64,000 nt of DNA, from positions 41,379 through 105,378 of the forward strand of contig MPNP01000002.1 in the NCBI GenBank assembly GCA_002239085.1, in the 5' to 3' direction. Shown here piece after piece: positions 1-8,910 of this stretch. The stretch comes from Rhodobacteraceae bacterium bin131. Its GTDB lineage: Bacteria > Pseudomonadota > Alphaproteobacteria > Rhodobacterales > Rhodobacteraceae. The position numbers and the translations under genes are program-made. Positions within the stretch are counted from its first letter, which is position 1; every line of letters begins with the position of its first letter. Under the pieces are notes generated by a model. The model worked only from the letters and a program-made list of their open reading frames with translations. It was not told where the DNA came from and did not search any database.

Positions 1-1116
1 CAGCTTTTTTTGCCTGATCTTAAAAATGTCATTGGTCTCAAAAGAGAGGAGGGGGATGTGCTTGCCCGTGATGGCAACCGATACGATGCTCTTCTGTCTG
101 ATTATGAAACGGGAATGACCCAAGAAAGCTTGGATGCGTTATTTAGTCAATTACGACCACGTCTCATTGCCCTAAGGGATAAGATAATGGGGTGTGATAG
201 ATCTGGAACCACTTTTACCGGTAAGTTTCCCAAAGAAAAGCAACTCCAACTTGCACAATTGTTGGCACAAAAATTTGGGTATGATTTAAACAACGGTCGG
301 ATTGATTTGGTCGTCCATCCATTCTGCTGTGGGAGTGGAAAGGATGTCAGAATTACAACTCGGATTGATGAAAATGATCCGCTTAATTGCCTCTATTCAA
401 CGATTCATGAATCGGGACATGGTAGCTATGAGCAAAATGTAAGAGATGAATACAATCTCACTGCAATAGGCGGGGGAACCTCGTTTGGAGTGCATGAGAG
501 TCAGTCGCGAATTTGTGAAAATCAACTTGCTCGTAGCAAATACTTTACTCAATGGCTATTCAAGGAATTCAATAATACTTTTGGGGAAATTGGCTCTTTC
601 ACCGAGTGGGACTTCTATCGTTATATTAACCAAGTCAAGAAAGGGTTTATCCGTACTGAATCAGACGAAATCCAGTACAATCTCCATATCATCCTTCGCT
701 ATGAACTTGAGCGCGACCTTGTTTCCGGCTCTTTGGAAGTCAATGACTTGGAAGACGCTTGGAATCAAAAGTTCAAAATAAATTTTGGTTATGAGGTTCC
801 ACAGCCAAAATTGGGAGTTTTACAAGATGTTCATTGGTCGTATGGATTGATTGGTTATTTTCCAACCTACACGCTTGGGAACGTTTATGCCGGTTGCTTG
901 TATGAAGCACTTCAAAACAAATATCCTAAGTTAAATCACTATCTTACGAAAGGTGATCCTTCGCTTGCCACCCGATGGTTAAAGAAACATGTTCAGCAAT
1001 ATGGCGGATTAAAGGAACCCAAGGAAACGATTCAAGACGCTACTGGTAAAGAAATTAGCCCAGAACCTTTACTCCGGTACCTTGAGGAAAAATTCACTGA
1101 ACTCTATGAACTATGA
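1..1116 (+). CDS. Carboxypeptidase Taq (M32) family metallopeptidase, 5' end cut off
   Basis: This is a zinc-dependent carboxypeptidase that removes C-terminal residues from peptides in the cytoplasm. The reading frame is open from the first base of the window, so the N-terminal part of the roughly 500-residue family is missing. About 370 residues remain. The M32 signatures are all visible: a DVRITTR motif, then the HEXXH zinc site written as HESGH, then HESQSRICEN, which carries the third ligand region. The gene ends 11 bases before the convergent crotonase gene, so the two share a very short 3' junction with no clear terminator. The family call is firm. The true start lies outside the window. 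Confidence 0.9.
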   Translation, partial: QLFLPDLKNVIGLKREEGDVLARDGNRYDALLSDYETGMTQESLDALFSQLRPRLIALRDKIMGCDRSGTTFTGKFPKEKQLQLAQLLAQKFGYDLNNGRIDLVVHPFCCGSGKDVRITTRIDENDPLNCLYSTIHESGHGSYEQNVRDEYNLTAIGGGTSFGVHESQSRICENQLARSKYFTQWLFKEFNNTFGEIGSFTEWDFYRYINQVKKGFIRTESDEIQYNLHIILRYELERDLVSGSLEVNDLEDAWNQKFKINFGYEVPQPKLGVLQDVHWSYGLIGYFPTYTLGNVYAGCLYEALQNKYPKLNHYLTKGDPSLATRWLKKHVQQYGGLKEPKETIQDATGKEISPEPLLRYLEEKFTELYEL

Positions 1117-1127
1117 ATAGATTTTGA

Positions 1128-1925
1128 TTATTTTTGTTTGTCCCAAATGGGTGCACGCTTTTCAAGAAAGGCATTGATCCCTTCAATTGTGTTTTGATTT
1201 TCAAGATTGGTTACCATCACATCCCCTGCAAATTGGTAAGCGTTCTCAAGGGTCATATTGGCCTGCTCATAAAATGCCTCTTTCCCTATTTTGACGACTT
1301 CAGTTAACTTTGAAGCAATTGTCAAAGCCATTTCTTTGACGTTTTCAGCAAGTTCATTATCGGGGACAACTTTATTCACGAGTCCAATATTGTGAGCCGT
1401 TTGGGAGTCAATAATTTTCCCCGTGCAAAGGAGTTCAAAAGCAACTTTTCTTGGAACATTACGTGTTAAAGCAACCATCGGGGTTGAACAGAATAAACCA
1501 ATATTGACACCATTCACTCCGAACTTGGCGCCGTGTCCAGCGATCGCGAGGTCACATGATGCAACGAGTTGACAACCAGCAGCAACAGCAACGCCTTGAA
1601 CTTGGGCAATGACAGGCTGCGGAATTTGCTTAAGTTTAATCATAAGCGAAGAGCACAGTTCAAAAAGTTGCTTTAAATCATTTTTCCTAGACTCTTGATT
1701 ACAATCTTGAGTGGATAATTCTGCTAAATTGTGACCTGCACAGTAAGCCCGACCATTGGCCTTTATTACGACACACCGAACGTCAGGGTTCTGTTCAATC
1801 TCACCCAAATACGATAAAAGAGTATTCATCATTTGTTCTGATAGAACATTGAGTTGTTCAGGTGAGTTTAATGTCAGGTAGGCGATATTATCTTCAACAT
1901 TTGTAAGAACAAGCTCGTTCACCAT
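1128..1925 (-). CDS. Enoyl-CoA hydratase/isomerase (crotonase) family protein
   Basis: A 265-residue crotonase-fold enzyme acting on an acyl-CoA thioester. Visible elements are the N-terminal strand LTLNSPEQLNVLS, the oxyanion-hole segments GRAYCAGHNL and GVAVAAGCQL, and the later helix FGVNGVNIGLFCSTP. The second catalytic Glu position of classical hydratases is Asn/Gly-rich here (GVNGVNIG), so it may be an isomerase or an ECHDC3-like protein rather than a beta-oxidation hydratase. It is divergent from the thioesterase gene, with only 45 bases between the start codons, so the two probably share a promoter region. The exact substrate cannot be read from sequence. Confidence 0.82.
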   Translation of the reverse strand: MVNELVLTNVEDNIAYLTLNSPEQLNVLSEQMMNTLLSYLGEIEQNPDVRCVVIKANGRAYCAGHNLAELSTQDCNQESRKNDLKQLFELCSSLMIKLKQIPQPVIAQVQGVAVAAGCQLVASCDLAIAGHGAKFGVNGVNIGLFCSTPMVALTRNVPRKVAFELLCTGKIIDSQTAHNIGLVNKVVPDNELAENVKEMALTIASKLTEVVKIGKEAFYEQANMTLENAYQFAGDVMVTNLENQNTIEGINAFLEKRAPIWDKQK

Positions 1926-1970
1926 TTGACTCTCCAGAAGTTAAAATTTCAAATTACGTATGAGGATATG

Positions 1971-2381
1971 ATGTTACCCAAAATGACAACGAAGCAATTA
2001 ATTAAGTTAATCAACGATGAATTTCCTCAATCAGCAGGTTTAGTATCAAATATAGAACTTGAAAAGGAATTTCTAAAGTTGGAAATGCCTACTGATAACC
2101 GACATTTGAGACCCGGCGGGTCTGTGTCAGGTCCGACTATGTTTTCCTTAGCTGACCTCGCCATGTATTATCTCGTTTTACTTTATGTGGGTCCAAAGAC
2201 TCATGCCGTCACGACAAATTGTTCAATTGATTTTATGCGTAAACCGGTCCCTGGTAAACTTATTGCTAAGGCTCAACTGTTGAAACTTGGAAGACGACTT
2301 GCTGTAGGGGATGTTTTGATTTATAGCCAAGGACTAATTGAACCGGTAACGCATGCGACATTAACCTATTCATTACCCTGA
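1971..2381 (+). CDS. PaaI-like hotdog-fold thioesterase
   Basis: A small acyl-CoA thioesterase of the PaaI type that hydrolyses acyl- or aryl-CoA thioesters. The hotdog helix is clear in GGSVSGPTMFSLADLAMYY, followed by the strand TNCSIDFMRKP. The reading frame is open back to 1926, but GAGG at 1962-1965 sits five bases before the ATG at 1971, so I place the start there; the ATG at 1968 is an alternative. It gives 136 residues, normal for the family. It is divergently arranged with the crotonase gene, which suggests a shared role in CoA-ester turnover. That functional link is inference. Confidence 0.78.
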   Translation: MLPKMTTKQLIKLINDEFPQSAGLVSNIELEKEFLKLEMPTDNRHLRPGGSVSGPTMFSLADLAMYYLVLLYVGPKTHAVTTNCSIDFMRKPVPGKLIAKAQLLKLGRRLAVGDVLIYSQGLIEPVTHATLTYSLP

Positions 2382-2646
2382 CCCAACACCTTGTTGGTCA
2401 ATGAATACAAACAAAAAACATTGCTATCAAAGAAAAACAAATAGAATTCGCCGTTGATTATGTCTTTATCGCGATATCATTTTTGATAGTCATTAATTTC
2501 ACTTTTATGAAGAATCACAAAAATAGTCAATTGATGGTGGCAGAAAGCCAGTAATTTAAAATTAGGTTTAAAAAATATAAAATGTCGGCTTGAAAGTATC
2601 AGGTCAAAGCCCATCTTTAATGGCTGTTTTAGAGGGGAAATAAAGG

Positions 2647-2675
2647 TTGGCATCGGTTTTGATGAAACCTATATA
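2647..2675 (+). promoter_or_regulatory. Candidate sigma-70 promoter of rplM-rpsI
   Basis: TTGGCA at 2647-2652 and TATATA at 2670-2675 are separated by 17 bases, close to the housekeeping consensus. Transcription would start near 2682, giving a leader of about 35 bases before the L13 start. The rest of the 2382-2718 gap holds a weak hairpin at 2380-2399 after the thioesterase stop, without a T tract, and nothing else I can name. Confidence 0.5.
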
Positions 2676-2718
2676 ACGCCTAATAGTTAATTTGCTTTAA
2701 ACAAGGAAAGAGTTTCTG

Positions 2719-3189
2719 ATGTCAACGTATACTGCACGACCAGCAGATATTGAAAAAAAATGGATATTGATTGATGCTGAAGGACTAGTGTTAGGGCGTT
2801 TAGCATCGTTCATTGCAACGCGTCTTCGGGGTAAGCATCTTGCGCGTTTTACTCCCCATATGGATATGGGCGATCATGTCATTGTGATAAATGCTGATAA
2901 GATTAAATTTACAGGAAATAAACTTAAAGATAAAACTTATTACTGGCACACAGGTTATCCCGGGGGTATCAAAAGCCGAACTGCATCACAGATTCTGGAA
3001 GGAAAACATCCTGAGCGAGTGGTCGCTAAAGCCGTTCAAAGAATGCTTCCGTCCAACCGACTGTCCCGAAAATTATTAACACACCTTAAAGTATATACTG
3101 GAACTGAACACCCGCATGAGGCCCAGCAACCCACTTTAATTGACTTGGGTGCCATCAATAAAAAAAATAAACGGAGTAGAATTTCATGA
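2719..3189 (+). CDS. rplM: 50S ribosomal protein L13
   Basis: L13 is an early-assembling protein of the large ribosomal subunit that binds 23S rRNA. The 156-residue product has the usual core: [16 protein letters not shown] near the N-terminus, [17 protein letters not shown], and the C-terminal [18 protein letters not shown] and [13 protein letters not shown] segments. AAGGAAAGAG lies a few bases before the ATG. The stop codon overlaps the rpsI start (ATGA), the standard translationally coupled rplM-rpsI pair. Confidence 0.97.
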   Translation: MSTYTARPADIEKKWILIDAEGLVLGRLASFIATRLRGKHLARFTPHMDMGDHVIVINADKIKFTGNKLKDKTYYWHTGYPGGIKSRTASQILEGKHPERVVAKAVQRMLPSNRLSRKLLTHLKVYTGTEHPHEAQQPTLIDLGAINKKNKRSRIS

Positions 3190-3674
3190 GTGAAGCAGAG
3201 GCCTTGTCTGAAACAGGCGAAGAATTAAATGAGACCGCTTCCCCCGAAGTTAATGAAGAAATCAAAGTTGAACCTGTTCGAGATTCATTAGGTCGTTCCT
3301 ATGCAACTGGTAAGCGTAAAGATGCCATCGCACGAGTATGGATTAAGCCAGGAAAGGGCAAGGTTATCGTCAATAAAATTGATTATCAAAAATATTTTAC
3401 CCGCCCAGTCTTACAGATGATCATCCAGCAGCCCTTTAAACTCGTTAGTGTTGAGGAGCAATTTGATGTGATGGCGACCGTTAAAGGCGGTGGCCTTTCT
3501 GGACAGGCAGGGGCCTTAAAACATGGTATATCCAAAGCCCTTCAACTCTATGAACCAGCCTACCGGCCGGCTTTGAAATCAGCTGGATTTTTAACACGAG
3601 ATTCACGTGTTGTTGAACGGAAAAAATACGGAAAAAGAAAAGCGAGAAAGAGCTTCCAGTTTTCAAAACGCTAA
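3186..3674 (+). CDS. rpsI: 30S ribosomal protein S9
   Basis: S9 is a small-subunit protein whose C-terminal tail reaches the P-site tRNA. The 162-residue protein starts with an acidic extension of about 35 residues rich in Glu, as is common in alphaproteobacterial S9. The conserved body follows: [40 protein letters not shown], and a basic tail ending FQFSKR (the usual S9 end is SKR). It overlaps rplM by four bases and the two form one transcript. No strong terminator is visible after it. The 269-base gap before murI shows nothing I recognise. Confidence 0.97.
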   Translation: MSEAEALSETGEELNETASPEVNEEIKVEPVRDSLGRSYATGKRKDAIARVWIKPGKGKVIVNKIDYQKYFTRPVLQMIIQQPFKLVSVEEQFDVMATVKGGGLSGQAGALKHGISKALQLYEPAYRPALKSAGFLTRDSRVVERKKYGKRKARKSFQFSKR

Positions 3675-3943
3675 AACATCTACCGAACAAATTAGCCTTA
3701 TGAGCCGAAAAAAATTAAAGTGCTCAACTCTTTGCGACATGAATGTTTTACAGAATGTTGCATAATCTGATATTCAAAGTAGAGTAAAAAATACTTTCTT
3801 GAGCCCAACCTATGTTTGATGAGCGGATTATTTCTGCAAGTTAAATTGTCTTTGGGTTGTCACTTAACTGCTCGGTAGTTTTTATCAAACCGAATGACAT
3901 ACTGGGTCTTCTAGTACCGTGGTCAAAGTAAAAAAATAATGAA

Positions 3944-4765
3944 ATGCCAATAGGAATATTTGATTCTGGACTCGGTGGACTTACTATCTACGATGCGATT
4001 GACCGTCGATTGCCACATACTGAATTGATATATTGGGGCGATAATAAACGTGCCCCTTATGGGACAAAAACATCCGAAGAGATATATCAATTCACTTCAA
4101 GAAGTATTTGCGAATTATGGCAAAGGGGTTGTCAACTTGTCGTCCTTGCTTGCAACACAGCTTCGGCGGTTACCCTTAAACGACTTCAAGAGGAATTTGT
4201 CCCTCCAAATAGAAGGGTGCTAGGGGTTTTTGTTCCCACAATTGAATCAATTACGGAAAGAACTTGGGGGGATAACTCTCCTCCCAAAGAGGTTTCGGTA
4301 CAACGCTTGGCATTATTTGCTACTCCTGCTACAGTTGCTTCAAGGGCTTTTCAACGCGAACTTTCATTTCGAGCCATTGGAGTTGATGTTGAATCGCAAG
4401 CGTGTGCTGGATTAGTTGATGCGATAGAAGATGGTGACTTGAAACTTGCTGCGACGTTGGCAAAACGACATGTCAAGTCTTTGCTTGGTCGAATGTCAAC
4501 CCCCGATGTCGCTGTGTTAGGTTGTACACACTATCCAATCGTATTTAAAGCGTTTCAAGAGGCACTAGGACCGGAGGTAAGAGTAATAAGTCAACCGGCA
4601 CTTGTGGCTGATAGTCTTATAGATTACCTTAATCGTCATGATTGGATTCATTTAGGTAACAAAAATAATTCGTTTTTTACCACTGCTGACCCCGTAGCAG
4701 TTTCAAGTAAGGCAAAATTGTTTTTGCAAAAACCATTGGAATTCCAAACGGCAGATTGGATGTAG
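3944..4765 (+). CDS. murI: Glutamate racemase
   Basis: Interconverts L- and D-glutamate, supplying D-Glu for peptidoglycan. The 273-residue cytoplasmic enzyme shows the N-terminal GIFDSGLGGLT, WGDNKRAPYG, and both catalytic cysteines: Cys70 in ACNTASA and Cys194 in LGCTHYP. The substrate motifs of the Asp/Glu racemase superfamily are intact. It lies four bases before argC, so the two are probably cotranscribed. That pairing links D-Glu and arginine synthesis only by glutamate as a common precursor. Confidence 0.95.
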   Translation: MPIGIFDSGLGGLTIYDAIDRRLPHTELIYWGDNKRAPYGTKTSEEIYQFTSRSICELWQRGCQLVVLACNTASAVTLKRLQEEFVPPNRRVLGVFVPTIESITERTWGDNSPPKEVSVQRLALFATPATVASRAFQRELSFRAIGVDVESQACAGLVDAIEDGDLKLAATLAKRHVKSLLGRMSTPDVAVLGCTHYPIVFKAFQEALGPEVRVISQPALVADSLIDYLNRHDWIHLGNKNNSFFTTADPVAVSSKAKLFLQKPLEFQTADWM

Positions 4766-4769
4766 AATC

Positions 4770-5798
4770 ATGATGACTAAAAAAATAGCTGTTATTGGAG
4801 CGAGTGGCTATACAGGTGCAGAATTAATTCGTGTTGGAATTGGTCATCCCTTTTTGAACATTAAGCATCTCATAGCCAACAGTAACGCTGGGAAGACTAT
4901 AGAAGAAGTTTTTCCTGGTTTTCAGAGTTTTAATTTGCCTCGACTGGAAAGCATTAATTCCTTTGACCCAAGTTCTGTCGACCTCATATTTTGTGCACTT
5001 CCCCATACAACAAGCCAAAAATTGATTAAAAAGATATTTGGCACGACAAAAATTGTTGATCTTTCGGCTGATTTTCGTTTACAAAACCCAAGCGATTATG
5101 AGAAATGGTATGGAAACAGGCACCTCGCTCCTGAAGTTCAAGCCAAAGCAACCTACGGATTAACGGAATTTTATCGCCAGGAAATTCAATCATCAATGCT
5201 TGTCGCTTGTACAGGGTGTAATGCTGCTTCTGGACTCTTTCCACTCTTGCCCTTGATTGAAGCCGATATTATTGACCCTGAAAACATTATTCTTGATTTA
5301 AAAGTCGGTGTTTCTGGTGCTGGTAGGGTTGCAAAGCAAAGTAATATATTTGCTGAACTCTCCGAGGGTTGCCAACCTTACAATCCAGTTTGGCATAGGC
5401 ATCTTGCGGAATTTGACCAAGAACTAAATAAACATTCTAAGGCGAATGTAAAAGTTACATTTACCCCACACCTGCTTCCCTTAAATCGTGGTATTTTGAC
5501 AACGATTTATGCTGAAGGTGATCCTGATAAAGTGCACAAAACTTTGTCACTTAGATATCAAGACGAACCATTTATCCATGTTTTACCTATGGAAACTATT
5601 GTTTCAACACGGCATGTCAGGGGTTCAAACCTTGTAAAAATCGCTGTATTTCCAGACCGCAAAGGGAATCGATGTAAAATTTTTTCAACCTTGGATAACT
5701 TAGTCAAGGGTTCATCAGGCCAAGCAATTCAAAATGCTAATTTAATGCTTGGATTGGATGAGAAAGTAGGGCTTGACCTCGTTCCTATATTCCCCTGA
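4770..5798 (+). CDS. argC: N-acetyl-gamma-glutamyl-phosphate reductase
   Basis: Third enzyme of arginine biosynthesis, reducing N-acetylglutamyl phosphate to the semialdehyde with NADPH. The N-terminal Rossmann motif is GASGYTGAELIRV. The 342 residues match the long ArgC form. The active-site Cys lies in VACTGCNAAS, which differs from the usual PGC[FY]x[TS] signature at several positions although GC is kept. Later segments KVGVSGAGR and TFTPHLLPLNRGI are typical. Start ATG 4770 is followed by a second in-frame ATG at 4773, and either could be used. ccmE begins three bases after the stop, so the genes are probably one operon. Confidence 0.92.
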   Translation: MMTKKIAVIGASGYTGAELIRVGIGHPFLNIKHLIANSNAGKTIEEVFPGFQSFNLPRLESINSFDPSSVDLIFCALPHTTSQKLIKKIFGTTKIVDLSADFRLQNPSDYEKWYGNRHLAPEVQAKATYGLTEFYRQEIQSSMLVACTGCNAASGLFPLLPLIEADIIDPENIILDLKVGVSGAGRVAKQSNIFAELSEGCQPYNPVWHRHLAEFDQELNKHSKANVKVTFTPHLLPLNRGILTTIYAEGDPDKVHKTLSLRYQDEPFIHVLPMETIVSTRHVRGSNLVKIAVFPDRKGNRCKIFSTLDNLVKGSSGQAIQNANLMLGLDEKVGLDLVPIFP

Positions 5799-5801
5799 CA
5801 G

Positions 5802-6242
5802 ATGCCAAGTTATCAAAAAAAAAGGCGCATACAGCTTATTGGCATTGCCGCCATATTGGTAATTTTCGCATCTGTTTTAATTGGTTATGGCTTCAGAGAA
5901 GGAATTTCTTTTTTCCGAACTCCTTCAGAAATCATAATGAATAATCCGGATCCACGAGAAGTTTTCAGAGTGGGTGGTTTAGTTGCGGAAGATTCAATTG
6001 AAAGTGTTGGTTCAATGGTTACCTTTCGAATCAAAGATGCCGATAGTTCTATCTCCGTACAATATACAGGAATATTGCCCGATCTATTTGCCGAAAATCA
6101 AGGTGCAATTGCATTGGGAACTTTTGATGGGGAAACCTTCCAAGCCACTGAGGTATTAGCACGGCATGACGAAAAGTATATTCCCAAGGAAGTCGTTGAT
6201 GCCTTAAAAGAAAAGGGTATTTATCAACCAGTTAATGAATAG
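5802..6242 (+). CDS. ccmE: Cytochrome c maturation heme chaperone CcmE (CycJ)
   Basis: Periplasmic heme chaperone, anchored in the inner membrane, that binds heme covalently before CcmF/CcmH transfer it to apocytochrome c. The 146-residue protein has a basic N-terminus, one transmembrane helix at about residues 11-30, then the OB-fold beta domain with VQYTGILPDLF. The heme-binding His is His122 in LARHDEKYIP. It is followed by ccmF and ccmH, the alphaproteobacterial cycJ-cycK-cycL order. No cycH (ccmI) precedes it; argC does. Confidence 0.95.
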   Translation: MPSYQKKRRIQLIGIAAILVIFASVLIGYGFREGISFFRTPSEIIMNNPDPREVFRVGGLVAEDSIESVGSMVTFRIKDADSSISVQYTGILPDLFAENQGAIALGTFDGETFQATEVLARHDEKYIPKEVVDALKEKGIYQPVNE

Positions 6243-6314
6243 ATGAATGAGCGGATAGGGCCAAAGTTGTGACCTTCCATTCCATTTTAACAAGCCAGTG
6301 ATATTCTTTATACC

Positions 6315-8282
6315 ATGTTAACAGAGTTAGGACATTTAGCCCTTATCATCGCCTTACTTGTTGCCATGATACAGGTTCTCGGCTTATTCGTGGGATACGC
6401 CAAGAATTGGTTGAATCTACTCGCGGCAGGTCCCTTTCTGTCTACAGTCCAATTTGGTCTGATCGCGTTTTCTTTTTTGGTCTTGACCATCGGTTTCTTA
6501 AGCTCTGACTTCTCGATATCTTTAGTCACTTTTAATTCACATACACTCAAACCAATCCTTTATAAAATATCTGGAGTATGGGGTAATCATGAAGGGTCAA
6601 TGCTGTTGTGGGTACTCGTTCTTAGCTTATTTGGCTATTTAGTTGCGTCATTCGGTACTCAATTACCTATTCGATTCAAGGCTTTAGTGCTAGCGATACA
6701 AAGTCTTATAGCGTTTAGTTTTTTATCTTTTATTCTTTTAACTTCCAATCCATTCAACCGTCTTGAAGCGGTTCCTTTTAATGGCCAAGATCTTAATCCT
6801 ATCCTTCAAGATCCTGGTTTGGCCTTTCATCCACCGATGCTTTACCTAGGATATGTCGGTCTCTCAATTACATTTAGTTTTGCTATTGCAGGATTAATTT
6901 ATGGTAACATTGGTTCTGCTTGGGCGCGTTGGTCAAGGCCATGGACACTTGTTTCTTGGATTTTCCTGACTTTGGGAATTGCGTTAGGATCATGGTGGGC
7001 ATACTATGAGCTTGGTTGGGGAGGTTGGTGGTTTTGGGACCCCGTTGAAAACGCCTCGTTTATGCCTTGGTTGATTACGACTGCTCTCTTACATTCTACT
7101 CTAGTTCTTGAAAAGCGTGACTGCTTTTCTCGGTGGGTGATTTTTCTAGCAATTTTAGCGTTTTCATTTTCGTTGATCGGTACTTTTCTTGTGCGGTCAG
7201 GTATTATCACTTCTGTGCATGCTTTCGCTAGTGACCCAACGCGGGGTATTTATATCCTAATTATACTATTATTGTTTAGCGGGGGTGGGTTCTTAGTCTA
7301 CTATTTTATGGGCCAACGGGCTGACCGAAGTAACCTGTTTGAAATAATAAGTAAAGAGATGGCCTTACTTGCCAATAACTTATTACTTACTACTGCAACA
7401 TTGGTTGTTCTAATTGGTACCTTTTGGCCTTTAATTGTAGAAGTGCTTTTTAATGAAACGATATCGGTAGGCCCTCCTTATTTTGACCTTGCTTTCACTC
7501 CCTTTTTTATTGTGTTAAGTTTGTTTGTACCGCTCGGAATCTTTCTAAACTGGAAGAAGGGAAGCTTAAAAAAAGTATCTCAACAGCTCAATTTTCCAAT
7601 TATTTTCGCGCTGTTGATGGGATTAATAGTTTTCATTTGGCAAGATGGTTCGGGACTCATCGCTCCAATTGGTCTCGCTCTTTCAACCTGGTTAATAATT
7701 GGATCCTTGTGGGAAATTGGAATGAGAGTTGGACTAAGTAAGCATGAATATTCTGTTTCACTAAGATGGCTACTTAGATTGCCTATGTCAGAATTCGGGA
7801 AAACCTCAGGACATATTGGACTCGGGTTTTTAATCTTAGGTGTTGCCGCGGTCACAGCGTGGGAGCAAGAAGACATTAGATTGGTTGAACTCGGTGGGAC
7901 GTATAAAGTTGGGGCATACGAATTTAAGCTGAATGGGATTTCGGAAGTTGAGGGACAGAACTATCTCGCTCTTCAGGCCGATATAGGGGCATTTCGCGGT
8001 ACAAGAAAAATCACTGATCTCACTCCACAAAAGCGTTTTTACCCAGTTGCGAGAACAACGACTACTGAAGCCGCAATTGATAGTGGAATATTTCGTGATT
8101 TGTATGTAGTATTAGGTGACCAAAATAATGACAATCGCTGGGTACTAAGAACCTACATCAAGCCCATGGTAAACTGGATTTGGATCGGTGCTATCTTTAT
8201 GGCTCTTGGTGGTTTATTAAGTTTAATTGGCATTAGGTCTCGTAAAATGTCGACTTCATCAATTGGAACTGTTAACCAATAA
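6315..8282 (+). CDS. ccmF: Cytochrome c heme lyase subunit CcmF (CycK)
   Basis: Polytopic inner-membrane subunit of the heme lyase that delivers heme from CcmE to CXXCH motifs of apocytochrome c. The product is 655 residues, normal for CcmF, with many transmembrane helices. It carries WGNHEGSMLLWV near residue 90 and the heme-handling WWD domain GWGGWWFWDPVENASFMPW near residues 235-255. A large periplasmic domain follows before the final helix. A gap of 72 bases separates it from ccmE and 87 from ccmH. Confidence 0.96.
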   Translation: MLTELGHLALIIALLVAMIQVLGLFVGYAKNWLNLLAAGPFLSTVQFGLIAFSFLVLTIGFLSSDFSISLVTFNSHTLKPILYKISGVWGNHEGSMLLWVLVLSLFGYLVASFGTQLPIRFKALVLAIQSLIAFSFLSFILLTSNPFNRLEAVPFNGQDLNPILQDPGLAFHPPMLYLGYVGLSITFSFAIAGLIYGNIGSAWARWSRPWTLVSWIFLTLGIALGSWWAYYELGWGGWWFWDPVENASFMPWLITTALLHSTLVLEKRDCFSRWVIFLAILAFSFSLIGTFLVRSGIITSVHAFASDPTRGIYILIILLLFSGGGFLVYYFMGQRADRSNLFEIISKEMALLANNLLLTTATLVVLIGTFWPLIVEVLFNETISVGPPYFDLAFTPFFIVLSLFVPLGIFLNWKKGSLKKVSQQLNFPIIFALLMGLIVFIWQDGSGLIAPIGLALSTWLIIGSLWEIGMRVGLSKHEYSVSLRWLLRLPMSEFGKTSGHIGLGFLILGVAAVTAWEQEDIRLVELGGTYKVGAYEFKLNGISEVEGQNYLALQADIGAFRGTRKITDLTPQKRFYPVARTTTTEAAIDSGIFRDLYVVLGDQNNDNRWVLRTYIKPMVNWIWIGAIFMALGGLLSLIGIRSRKMSTSSIGTVNQ

Positions 8283-8369
8283 ATTTTGCGTAAATTCGTA
8301 TTTTTTTAGACTTGGTCATGAATATCTGAGTTTTTCATGCAATTTAAATTTCCAAGGTAAATAGCACTC

Positions 8370-8843
8370 GTGTTTTTCAGGTTGACCTGTATTGTATTTG
8401 CCCTTTGCATTGCTCCCTTAATGGTATGGGGTGTTGAACCTTCTGAAAAATTGCAAGATCCGCAATTAGAAGAAAGAGCCCGAGAAATTTCCCAAAATAT
8501 TCGTTGTCTCGTTTGTCAGAATGAAAGTATTGACGAGTCCAATGCCGATTTGGCTGGAGATATGCGTATTTTGATCAGAGAAAAAATTGTTGAAGGATTA
8601 AGTGATAAGGAGATCTATGAGTTTATTGTACAACGATATGGTGAGTTTGCTTTATTTAAGCCTTCAATGACTATAAAAAATTTATTCTTATACCTTTCGG
8701 GACCGATTTTATTGATCTTATTTTTCTGGGTTGCTTTTAAACAAGTCAAAGCCCGAAAGGGCAATCAATCCGAATTTGCCAATAATCTTCATGATTATGA
8801 GCGTGAGGAATTGCAAAAAATTGTAAACAAGAAAACACATTAA
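8370..8843 (+). CDS. ccmH: Cytochrome c maturation thiol-reductase CcmH (CycL)
   Basis: Keeps apocytochrome c cysteines reduced for heme ligation. The 157-residue protein has an N-terminal signal peptide, the redox motif RCLVCQNESIDES, the three-helix CcmH fold with LIREKIVEGLSDKEI and VQRYGEFALFKP, and one C-terminal transmembrane segment near residues 107-125. It begins with GTG. It is the short form without the TPR (CcmI) domain. No ccmG thioredoxin lies in the cluster, so that partner must be elsewhere. Confidence 0.95.
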   Translation: MFFRLTCIVFALCIAPLMVWGVEPSEKLQDPQLEERAREISQNIRCLVCQNESIDESNADLAGDMRILIREKIVEGLSDKEIYEFIVQRYGEFALFKPSMTIKNLFLYLSGPILLILFFWVAFKQVKARKGNQSEFANNLHDYEREELQKIVNKKTH

Positions 8844-8910
8844 TTATGTATTTCTTTGTTTAGCTAACCCCTTCATACTTAACAGGTCAGAATAACAACA
8901 GGAATTAATT

